Assembly (NCBI GenBank): GCA_013214545.1
Contig: JABSQB010000016.1
Location: 1-64,000, forward strand
Length of the DNA: 64,000 nucleotides
Reading direction: 5' to 3'
Source: Henriciella sp.
Lineage (GTDB): Bacteria > Pseudomonadota > Alphaproteobacteria > Caulobacterales > Hyphomonadaceae
A program made the translations under genes and the position numbers. Positions 23,837 to 31,537 of this stretch are shown piece by piece. The notes below the pieces were generated by a model that saw nothing but the letters and a program-made list of their open reading frames with translations, was not told the DNA's origin and searched no databases. The first letter of the stretch is position 1. Each line of letters starts with the position of its first letter.

Positions 23837-25627
23837 ATGGAGTTATCGAGCGAGCAGCAAGAAATCTTGGACATCGATGGGCACTTGCTCGTTAAGGGTG
23901 GTCCCGGCTCAGGCAAGACCACGATCTCTATTCTCAAGGCATCGCAAATCGCGCTGAGTAAACTTACGCCCGGCCAAAAAATTCTTTTTCTTAGTTTTGC
24001 TCGAGCCACCGTGGCCAGAGTGACTCAAGCGATTGATGCGGAGAGTTCAATTTCTAAGGAAGCAAAAGCCAGAATTGAAGTTGAAACATATCACTCGTTT
24101 TTTTGGCGTATCCTGAAAACGCATGGGTACCTGTTAGGGCTTCCGATACCAGTTAAGCTGCTGTCACCATCTAATGAGGCGATAGCTTTAGCTGGGGTAC
24201 GGGCCGATTTTCCCAGTCGTGGAATTTCGGAAGAACAAAAAAAAGAGAAATCAAAAAAAGAGGAATTAGAGAGGCGGCGATTAGCATTTGATGAGGGACT
24301 TGTTTGCTTCTCGTTGTTTGCTGAATTTGTGGCAGATCTGATAGGACGAAGCGATAAAGTACGTCGTTTGATTTCGGACAAATTCCCGTTCATCATCCTT
24401 GATGAGTTTCAAGATACAGATCAAAATCAATGGCGTGTGATGAAGGTTCTTGGTGTGGGCTCCTGCATTTTGGCTCTCGCCGACCCCGAGCAAAGGATTT
24501 TCGAATGGATTGGCGCAGATCCAGAACGACTGGATCATTTTGAATCAGAGTTCTCGCCAACCCTGATCGACCTCGGGTCAGCAAATCATCGAAGCGGGGG
24601 AACAGATCTCGCCACGTTCGGCGATCATATACTTACAGGCAAATTTCAAGACGACCCTTACGCTGGTTTGTATTTTGAGACTTATCCATCGAACAAGAAC
24701 CAAGCTCTGACCAAGGTGATAACAACTGCACTTCAGGCAAGAACGCGTTTGCTTAGAGATGGCGCGAAAGACTGGTCGATTGCGATACTTGTGCCGACAA
24801 AAGCAATGACCCGGATTGTGTCAGACAAGTTACGTCATCCTCCCGCTGGACTATCCGCAGTTTCTCACTCTGCGGCGGTAGAAATGGAAGCGGTGGTTTT
24901 GGCTGCAGAGCTGATAGCGTTCTCACTGGAAGTATCGGGCGGTAGTAGTGAAACAGCATCCTTTCTGTCGATGATAGAGGAGTTCTATCTCGGCAGAGGT
25001 GGAGACAGTCCGACAAAAAAGGACTTAAAATCTGCTGGGAAAATTCGCAGTGATTTTGCCGCGTTCACCAAGGCGATTAGCCAGCAAAAAAAACCGCGAA
25101 AAACGAACTCAATACCATCTATTTTAGCCGCCTTTGAATTGTTGAGCAGTTTGGACTTGAGTGGAAACCCCGAAGTAGACTGGCTCGAAGTGAGGAAGGT
25201 TCTTGAGGGGTGCGGTAGTCCACAATTGGTCGAAATTGCTGATGAAGCAAAGAACGTGCGGCTCTTGGAGCGTGGCAGTGAATTAAGACAGGCCCTTGCA
25301 CAATTGTGGAGAGATGGTGGTTCCTATGCTGGTGCATTGGAGGTTGTGCGTGGAGCTTTTGTTCAGGAGCATTTCTCATCCTCAAATCGGCCCGAGCAGG
25401 GGGTAGTTGTCATGAACATGCATAAAGCAAAAGGAAAGCAATTCGATGAAGTCATCATTTTTGATGGCTGGGAAAGATTTCGGAACAGAATTGTTCGCCA
25501 AAACAAAGCTGAGAATGTTTCAGGACAGGTTCGACAAAATTTTAGAGTAAGCGTTACGCGCGCGAAGACTCGAACAACAATTCTGACTCCGCAAAATGAT
25601 GCATGTGTGTTGCTTGTTGCAGACTAG
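23837..25627 (+). CDS. gajB: Gabija protein GajB: UvrD/PcrA-like helicase
   Basis: A 596-residue superfamily 1A helicase: Q-motif region S-S-E-Q-Q-E-I-L, Walker A K-G-G-P-G-S-G-K-T-T near residue 20, Walker B I-I-L-D-E-F-Q-D-T-D near 186, motif IV-V segment N-M-H-K-A-K-G-K-Q-F-D-E-V and motif VI R-V-S-V-T-R-A-K near the C-terminus. It is somewhat longer than the ~490-residue GajB I remember from Bacillus. The start at 23837 sits 10 bases after the gajA stop; an earlier in-frame ATG at 23777 would overlap gajA. It probably senses DNA ends or ssDNA produced by GajA during infection. The integrase gene converges 13 bases downstream. Confidence 0.88.
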   Translation: MELSSEQQEILDIDGHLLVKGGPGSGKTTISILKASQIALSKLTPGQKILFLSFARATVARVTQAIDAESSISKEAKARIEVETYHSFFWRILKTHGYLLGLPIPVKLLSPSNEAIALAGVRADFPSRGISEEQKKEKSKKEELERRRLAFDEGLVCFSLFAEFVADLIGRSDKVRRLISDKFPFIILDEFQDTDQNQWRVMKVLGVGSCILALADPEQRIFEWIGADPERLDHFESEFSPTLIDLGSANHRSGGTDLATFGDHILTGKFQDDPYAGLYFETYPSNKNQALTKVITTALQARTRLLRDGAKDWSIAILVPTKAMTRIVSDKLRHPPAGLSAVSHSAAVEMEAVVLAAELIAFSLEVSGGSSETASFLSMIEEFYLGRGGDSPTKKDLKSAGKIRSDFAAFTKAISQQKKPRKTNSIPSILAAFELLSSLDLSGNPEVDWLEVRKVLEGCGSPQLVEIADEAKNVRLLERGSELRQALAQLWRDGGSYAGALEVVRGAFVQEHFSSSNRPEQGVVVMNMHKAKGKQFDEVIIFDGWERFRNRIVRQNKAENVSGQVRQNFRVSVTRAKTRTTILTPQNDACVLLVAD

Positions 25628-25640
25628 AAGGCTGGAGCGA

Positions 25641-26789
25641 TCATTTTGTTTCGGTGAGCAAGTAGGAGCTCCATTCGTTCAAAAGTGCTCGACGTTTGTC
25701 AAACAGATCGCTGCGCTGATATGCTCGCTCTACCGAGTTACCGATTACATGGCCCAGCGCGCTCTCTTTTGTTTCCCAATCGGCATCAGTCTCGTTTTCT
25801 GCCCAAGTTCGAAACGTTGCCCGCAGACCATGCGGACGCGCAGACATTTTTGCGCGTTTCATAAATGTGGACATGGCATTCGCTGATAGTGCACCTCCCT
25901 TTGGGGACGGAAATAAAAACTCATCCGTAGATCGTGTTTTGGCGAGCGCCATGACACTAAGGGCCTCATCCGATAGTGGAACACGTATGGCCTTACCAGT
26001 TTTGGTGCGATCTTCGGTCAGATGCCAGGTTCCATCGCGTACTTCGTAAAAGGTAGCGAAACGTACTTCGCTCGAGCGCGCGGCAGTAAGCAGTAGGAAT
26101 CGCAGTGCAAGCGCCGTTGTGGTGTCGTTTCCGACCAATGCTTGGTAGAACGCTGGTGCATTTTGATAGGGTAATGAAGGGATATGTTTCGCTTCGTGTC
26201 GCCTTTTGCCAAGCAATGCTTTCATTTTCATGATTGCCTGAAGGTCGACGTCTAGATCTAGCGCTGCAGCATGCTTCAACGTTAGATTCATCCGGTTCAT
26301 CGCCTTGCGCGCTGCATCTGGCTTAGAGTGCCAGATCGGATCGAACACGGTACGCAAGACATGTTGATCGATGTCTTCAATCGACCTTTGTCCGATTTTC
26401 GGAATGACGTGAGTTTTTAGAGGAGATAACCAACGACCGGCTTTGCCGTCATTCTTCAGCTCGGCCTGTCGTGCTCGGAAGCAATCTTGTATGGCCGCTT
26501 CTACCGTCATTCGCTGCGGTCGGTGTCTGAGCTTAGATCTTTCTTCTATCGGGTCTATTCCATCCCGAAGTTTCTTTCTCGCTTCAGCTGCTCGCTCACG
26601 TGCTTCCGAGATCGAAACGTCGGGCCAAGAGCCCAGACCCATCTCACGGCGCTTACCCTGAATGACGAGGCGAACGATCCATTTGCCAGCGTCCTTTGAT
26701 CGCTTACACAACCAAAGTCCTTGTCCGTCAGCGTACTTCCCAGCTGGCGCTTTCTTGGTCTGCATGTAGGAGAGGTAATGGCGCTTCAT
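25641..26789 (-). CDS. P4-type tyrosine integrase of the tRNA-Thr island
   Basis: A 382-residue integrase. The N-terminal DUF4102-type arm-binding domain carries Y-A-D-G-Q-G-L-W-L and K-W-I-V-R-L near the start, then M-G-L-G-S-W-P-D-V-S. A SAM-like core-binding domain follows, and the catalytic domain has the Arg in T-A-A-R-S-S-E-V-R, H-G-L-R-A-T-F-R-T-W, the His of L-G-H-V-I-G-N and a late Y of E-R-A-Y. It shares distinctive S-L-P-Y-x-x-A-P-A-F-Y and H-G-x-R-A-T-F-R-T-W segments with the integrase at 60712. Its gene begins 139 bases from the right-hand attachment repeat and reads into the island. It is expected to recombine the 17-bp tRNA-Thr core. Confidence 0.95.
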   Translation of the reverse strand: MKRHYLSYMQTKKAPAGKYADGQGLWLCKRSKDAGKWIVRLVIQGKRREMGLGSWPDVSISEARERAAEARKKLRDGIDPIEERSKLRHRPQRMTVEAAIQDCFRARQAELKNDGKAGRWLSPLKTHVIPKIGQRSIEDIDQHVLRTVFDPIWHSKPDAARKAMNRMNLTLKHAAALDLDVDLQAIMKMKALLGKRRHEAKHIPSLPYQNAPAFYQALVGNDTTTALALRFLLLTAARSSEVRFATFYEVRDGTWHLTEDRTKTGKAIRVPLSDEALSVMALAKTRSTDEFLFPSPKGGALSANAMSTFMKRAKMSARPHGLRATFRTWAENETDADWETKESALGHVIGNSVERAYQRSDLFDKRRALLNEWSSYLLTETK

Positions 26790-26792
26790 AGT

Positions 26793-26928
26793 CCACCTAT
26801 AAGCCCACCTTTTTGATTGCGCAAGACTGACTAGCTATGTTCAGCTATGATCGATTTCGTAAAAATAAAAAAATAAAAAACAAATATTTAGGTTGATTTA
26901 TGGTGCGCTATGTTCAGGTCGACCTATG
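26793..26928 (+). other. Right-end arm-type repeats of the island
   Basis: Two CCACC(T) repeats 12 bases apart (26793, 26805) and GTTCAGCTATG (26839-26849) match the left end in sequence, spacing and orientation. GCTATGTTCAG also occurs twice here (26834-26844 and 26907-26917). The stretch between is very A-rich (26855-26888), suggesting a bendable IHF-type region. These probably bind the integrase N-terminal domain and the excisionase. Confidence 0.6.
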
Positions 26929-26945
26929 CCGTGTGGGGGCACCAT
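26929..26945 (+). repeat. attR core: copy of tRNA-Thr 3' end
   Basis: An exact copy of the 17 bases at 11260-11276, including the encoded CCA. Only this fragment of the tRNA gene is present, marking the far end of the island. Confidence 0.9.
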
Positions 26946-27124
26946 CAAAGCTGTTGCCGTTATTGATGTGTATCGATTTTGGTGCTTCGACTTTTTCGTC
27001 AAGATGCCTATGCTGTTGGACGTTTCCCGATAGTTTGCTCTAGGAAAGATCACAATCGCCGAGTGTGGTTTCCGGACATAGCAGCCCCCGATTCAGGCGG
27101 ACGAGAGAAGCGAACCTCCACAAC

Positions 27125-29116
27125 TCACCTCAACGCCTCAATCAGCAGAGGTGCAATGAGTGACGCTCCCTTCGCTGAAAGGTGGTCGTCATCCCGGAAA
27201 ATCATTTGACCATTATCGTACCTATTGCATCGATACTGACCTTCTGGGCACAGCAGTGATTCGACGTCTATGAAAGTCACGCCTCTTTTGTGGGTCTCTG
27301 TTTGGAGAAGCATATTCACGTCAGAGGTTCGTTTCAGTGATTCTGTCCGAGTGTTGCCGCCGCAAGTTGTGAGAATTTTTTCTTGGTTCATGATGTATCT
27401 GGGGCGCGTCAAGCACGTCGGCATATGAACTCCGGGCGGCGGTACGGATCCAATTACAATGATTTCCTGGTTGCCGCCCGCTAGAAAGTCCAACGTCATA
27501 CCAATGCCCGATCTGAAATTCGCTTGAGATTCAGCGATACTAGTGGGAACAACGCCATTCTTTGCGAGCCACTTCCGTCTGTCTTTGTTCTCTATTCCGT
27601 CTCGTTGACTGAGCCAAAGCAGACTGAAACGTGCGTGCACAGCGACTGCGCTCGCGCCACTTTCTTTTGCCCATTCATATTCGCGAGTGAACCCATTCGA
27701 TCTGCGTTTTTGGTTGTCGTATGTTTGGATGTCTACAAAGGGCGCAGAGCCAGTTTGCCAGAGAAGCACACCGCTTAACCGCTCTCTTTTAAACGCGTTG
27801 TCTAAGCCTTTCATAAGGGCCTGAGCGTGGCTGTCGCCAATGAGAACGACATCTGGGTTGCTCTTTTGTGAGCCGAATGCGCAAGCGTTTCTGATGCCTT
27901 CTAAATTTAATGGGCGGCACCTGAAGCTCACATCACCTTTGAGAGCTTCTATCTGCTTTTCCTGATCGGCAGGTATTCTGAAGCTCCACCCACCGTTTGC
28001 CCAGATATGTGCGCACAACACCGAAATGACCGCAACAGAAGCGAGAATCCCTGCAGGTACAGCGAATCGTTCCTGTTCGATACTATCTGTCCATGGTTTG
28101 CGGAACGGCGTTTCGATCAAATGATATGACGCGACCGCTGCAAGCAGGGAAGTCGCCGAAATTGCAACCATTTCGGTGCCACTTAGCGGACGGGCATTAT
28201 AATTGAGCGCAAATACGATTAATGGCCAGTGCCACAGATACAATGAATACGAGATGCGACCGAGATAAACAGACAGCGGATTGGATAATAGGACTCTACT
28301 AATAATGTTCTGGTGACCGGCGATTACGAGCAGTGTTCCGACTGTCGGAAGAAGTGAGTTCTTCCCGGGATAACCGTCTTCCGGAACATTCAAAAACGTG
28401 ACGCAAATCAGCAGAAGCCCGACTGCAGTCGCGGTGGTGCTGAGCAGGGTTGAAGCAACCGATTTCGAGACCATCCTGTCGCTCGGAAAAACTAGAGCCA
28501 GAGCGCCACCAGCTGCGAATTGCCATGCGCGAAATGGACTCAGGTAAAATGCTGCGCTGGGCAGGTTCGTTTGCACCGCAAGCATCAAGGCGAAACCGAG
28601 TACAGTAAGTGCAATGAGCGTTGCGGAAATTAGTAATCGATTCCGCAACAGAACAAGAATGGACATTAAGGCTGGCCAAACCAAATAGAACTGTTCTTCG
28701 ACGCCCAATGACCAAGTATGTAGCAGCGGTTTCGAGAACTTAGCGGCGTCAAAGTAACCGGCCTCAAGCCAGAATCCTATGTTTGAGACGGATAATACGG
28801 CGTAAATCGCTGAGTTCGCGGTTTCTGCATACTGATCGGGTCCGAACAGGAGAAAAGCGCCTAACAAAGTGAATGCCACGACAACAAATAACGCTGGTAA
28901 AAGACGTCTTGCTCGTCGCAGATAAAAATTGATTATCGAGAATCGCTTCTCATTCAGCTGCCCATGAATGATCGTTGTGATCAGATAGCCACTGAGAACG
29001 AAAAATACATCGACGCCGGTGAATCCACCTTTCAGATTTGGGATACCTAAATGAAATGCGAGAACACCTAGAACAGCGACAGCTCGCAATCCGTCCAAGT
29101 CACGGCGATAATTCAT
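27125..29116 (-). CDS. Acyltransferase-3/SGNH (OafA-like) membrane protein
   Basis: A 663-residue protein of the OafA/YrhL type. The N-terminal ~340 residues are an acyltransferase-3 membrane domain starting Y-R-R-D-L-D-G-L-R-A-V-A-V and containing G-G-F-T-G-V-D-V-F-F-V-L-S-G-Y; about ten hydrophobic helices follow, including S-L-G-V-E-E-Q-F-Y. The C-terminal ~260 residues form a periplasmic SGNH domain with G-D-S-H-A-Q-A (nucleophile Ser near residue 416) and a final D-D-D-H-L-S-A-K-G catalytic Asp-His pair. Such proteins O-acetylate or otherwise acylate lipopolysaccharide, peptidoglycan or exopolysaccharide. It is just outside the island, on the minus strand. Confidence 0.9.
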   Translation of the reverse strand: MNYRRDLDGLRAVAVLGVLAFHLGIPNLKGGFTGVDVFFVLSGYLITTIIHGQLNEKRFSIINFYLRRARRLLPALFVVVAFTLLGAFLLFGPDQYAETANSAIYAVLSVSNIGFWLEAGYFDAAKFSKPLLHTWSLGVEEQFYLVWPALMSILVLLRNRLLISATLIALTVLGFALMLAVQTNLPSAAFYLSPFRAWQFAAGGALALVFPSDRMVSKSVASTLLSTTATAVGLLLICVTFLNVPEDGYPGKNSLLPTVGTLLVIAGHQNIISRVLLSNPLSVYLGRISYSLYLWHWPLIVFALNYNARPLSGTEMVAISATSLLAAVASYHLIETPFRKPWTDSIEQERFAVPAGILASVAVISVLCAHIWANGGWSFRIPADQEKQIEALKGDVSFRCRPLNLEGIRNACAFGSQKSNPDVVLIGDSHAQALMKGLDNAFKRERLSGVLLWQTGSAPFVDIQTYDNQKRRSNGFTREYEWAKESGASAVAVHARFSLLWLSQRDGIENKDRRKWLAKNGVVPTSIAESQANFRSGIGMTLDFLAGGNQEIIVIGSVPPPGVHMPTCLTRPRYIMNQEKILTTCGGNTRTESLKRTSDVNMLLQTETHKRGVTFIDVESLLCPEGQYRCNRYDNGQMIFRDDDHLSAKGASLIAPLLIEALR

Positions 29117-29594
29117 TCAAAGTGTCCCCAAAATCCTTGTTCAGTGAAAAGAAAGATTGCAAGTCTCTAGCGTATCAACAATCACGCAGATAGGACGCGC
29201 AAATGGCGCATTGCCACGACCGCTTTTTATGTTGAGTGTATCTCGCTAAGTTAAACCACAGGCGGAAACTTGTCTTTTTGAGATTACGCGCAATTTTTCG
29301 TCCCTCGGTTCGCAGTTGGATCGCTCAATATTGGTCGCGAGACCAACACTCATTGACATGAGAATGGTTCAAACGAATAAGCTCTCGCACGTCAAATTGT
29401 TTATCTGGGATCGTGCCTCATCTAAAACCAATCACGCTGATAAGGCTCGGATAGGCTGCTTTCAAGGCGTTGATTTTTATCGGTCATAACTCGAAATCGT
29501 GGAAATGAAATTAGATATGGGATCAGGTGAAGCATGCGTTAACTTTCGCAGAACTAAGCACTGTGAGCGTAGAGGTTTCTGAGGGTTAGAACGT
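29117..29594. other. Intergenic region, AT-rich, no gene seen
   Basis: About 480 bases between divergent genes. It contains a short inverted repeat TTGGTC-n4-GACCAA (29331-29346) and no open frame of note. It presumably holds both promoters; no consensus boxes stand out. Confidence 0.5.
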
Positions 29595-30350
29595 ATGCCG
29601 ACTAGGCCCAATCTATTCGTCGTGGGTGAGCGAAAATGCGGAACCACATATTTGTGTCGCGCGTTGTCCGACCATCCTCAAATCTTTTTTCCGAGCAAGT
29701 TGGAAACGAATTTTTTCAATGGGTCCGGAGATCGAAGTCTCGATGATCTGATTGAGCAACATTACGCCGATGCGGATCCTTCAGTCGCGTTTTGGGGCGA
29801 GGGATCAACTCCTGTCTTTCAGGCAAAATTTGCTCTGGACAACATTCTGGAGCACTGTGGCGAGAATATTCATGCTTTTTTCGCGCTGCGCCATCCTATC
29901 GATCGCATCGTGTCTCATTTTTATCATGACGTTAAAAGAAACTCGCGGCGCAATGTGCAGACGCTGAGTGATGGTCGATATGTAGAAAGATCGACATACT
30001 CTGCTCACGCCAAAAGATGGATAAATCGACTGGGAGAAAGAGTGCATCCGTTGAAGTTCGAACACTTGGTTCAGGATGCCGATATGTATTTGGCCAAGGT
30101 TACTGATGCCCTAGGATTGGAACGCCTGGAAATGGTTCCAAACGAGAGAGCGAACACCGGTTTCTCGATTGTGAGGGACGGCGACCTCCTTCGAAAGACG
30201 AAGGGCAGCGCGCCGACTCTTCCAATCTCAGAACTGGTGGAAATCCACAATAGTTTGAAGTCCGATATAGAAGAGACTCAAAAAATCACCGGTCTTGATC
30301 TGGCAGATTGGTTTGAGATGCCGGATTGGCCGATGATCGACCAGGCGTAG
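29595..30350 (+). CDS. Sulfotransferase family protein
   Basis: A 251-residue cytosolic-type sulfotransferase. The 5'-phosphosulfate loop G-E-R-K-C-G-T-T-Y-L is near residues 10-19, and the 3'-phosphate site R-H-P-I-D-R-I-V-S-H-F is near residue 98, the two signatures for binding PAPS. The family transfers sulfate to hydroxyl or amino groups of carbohydrates or small molecules. A GAGGG ribosome site precedes the ATG. Located between an acyltransferase and a second sulfotransferase-like gene, it may modify a cell-surface glycan (inference). Confidence 0.88.
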   Translation: MPTRPNLFVVGERKCGTTYLCRALSDHPQIFFPSKLETNFFNGSGDRSLDDLIEQHYADADPSVAFWGEGSTPVFQAKFALDNILEHCGENIHAFFALRHPIDRIVSHFYHDVKRNSRRNVQTLSDGRYVERSTYSAHAKRWINRLGERVHPLKFEHLVQDADMYLAKVTDALGLERLEMVPNERANTGFSIVRDGDLLRKTKGSAPTLPISELVEIHNSLKSDIEETQKITGLDLADWFEMPDWPMIDQA

Positions 30351-30621
30351 GTTTCGTTACTTAATTCCGGGCGAGTATTTGCTTCACAGAGATGCCAGAT
30401 GAGGAGCCCATCTAACCAGATACCAATTGGCTTTTCGAATTGGCTGACTTAGAAGATCGATCTCGTCCTGATTCCAAACATGGCCCTTGTCGGTCGGCAG
30501 TATCGTTTTCAGATTGTTTTCCAACTTCTTATGGCTCATTTGCCAGTAACGACTTATGTCTTGGCCGCTCGCATGGGATCCGACCAGTTGAGTTAGCTGA
30601 ACAAATTCAGGAGGAAACGGT

Positions 30622-31224
30622 ATGTCGTTGGAATCAAGTGATTCATCATCCGCGAACTCTGCAACGGAAATATGCGCTGGGATTCCACGTTGCGGAACGA
30701 CCTTAATGTTTCGTGCGCTCGCTGGCCTTAAATCAGGAACCAAAACGCCGCAGGATTATAAAGGTCCGGTTCGCAAAACGCACTCTTTCGACCCTCGCTC
30801 TTTTGAAAACGCCAAACGCGCAATTTTCCTGTTTGGAGATCCCGTCGCAGCGGTCATTTCGACACGTAAGAACCGATACGGGCGTCGACATTTTCTAAAT
30901 TGCGGCGCATCCGATCGTGACCCTGAGACCACCGATATTTTCCGTGAGGATGCTTTGAATTACGAGAAGATGTGGCACGCTTGGCCCCAAAGGCAGTCAT
31001 TCGACCTTTTGTGCGTTCGGTATGAGGCCCTGTATGATCACCTCAATACTATCGAGGAATTTTTCGGGAGACGGCTGTATCTCCCTCCGCCAAAACCGAG
31101 GACCACTTCGCTGATTGATGACGTTAGTGCGCTCGATCTAGATGCTATTAGAACCACCTACGCAAATCTCATTGCAGCTATCGATCGTGCACCCGATTTG
31201 ACGATTTGGCGAAAGCAATGTTGA
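30622..31224 (+). CDS. Short sulfotransferase-like protein
   Basis: A 200-residue protein with a PAPS-type loop G-I-P-R-C-G-T-T-L-M-F-R-A-L near residues 20-33, and F-G-D-P-V-A-A-V-I-S-T, which resembles a degenerate 3'-phosphate site (the usual R-(D/N)-P start is G-D-P). It is shorter than typical sulfotransferases (250-300). A strong AGGAGG site lies 8 bases before the ATG at 30622, so the gene is probably real. The 270 bases between it and the first sulfotransferase gene hold no gene I trust. Confidence 0.7.
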   Translation: MSLESSDSSSANSATEICAGIPRCGTTLMFRALAGLKSGTKTPQDYKGPVRKTHSFDPRSFENAKRAIFLFGDPVAAVISTRKNRYGRRHFLNCGASDRDPETTDIFREDALNYEKMWHAWPQRQSFDLLCVRYEALYDHLNTIEEFFGRRLYLPPPKPRTTSLIDDVSALDLDAIRTTYANLIAAIDRAPDLTIWRKQC

Positions 31225-31537
31225 GCGGAAATTATGGGTAGCTTCTCGATCATAATTGCAAAATAAATTGTCCGCGCGCGAGCAACATTTCTCCATGGGA
31301 TTGTCGTTGCGCTTTGAATTTGAAGTTCGGAGATAGTCGAAAGTCACCGAGTTTCTTGATGTGGAGTTTGCCACACACCGGTCGGAAGTTTTCAACCGGA
31401 CGCCGCGTAACTTATTGACAAATGGTCGCACTCCGTCGTGTCATCGATTTGAGGTTTGCGCAAAGAACGCGGATCCGCAGAAAACACATCGAATTTGGCG
31501 ACCCAAAAATATAGGCGCCATGGGAGGAGTTAATTAA
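31225..31537. other. Intergenic region upstream of TonB receptor
   Basis: About 310 bases with no credible gene. A TTGACA lies at about 31416, without a convincing -10 box. A GGGAGGAG ribosome site sits just before the receptor ATG at 31538. Confidence 0.45.

Larger units (their letters stand above)
11260..26945. mobile_element. 15.7-kb genomic island integrated in tRNA-Thr
   Basis: The element is bounded by the exact 17-bp repeats at 11260 and 26929. It carries a P4-type integrase next to the right repeat and an AlpA-like regulator next to the left one. Inside, the DNA is visibly richer in A and T than the flanks. Cargo in order: AlpA, ECF sigma, kinase-like membrane protein, secreted 655-residue protein, glycine-zipper lipoprotein, membrane protein, truncated conjugation-type ATPase, IS3-family element, truncated unknown ORF, small ORF, GajA, GajB. 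No complete conjugation or phage structural set is present, so it is probably a defence/fitness island mobilised by other elements. Confidence 0.9.

Noticed and set aside
30384-30743. 119-residue minus-strand ORF between the two sulfotransferase genes
   Set aside because: It overlaps the well-supported start of the gene at 30622 and has no recognisable domain. Its C-terminal part looks protein-like, so it could be a decayed gene, but support is too weak.
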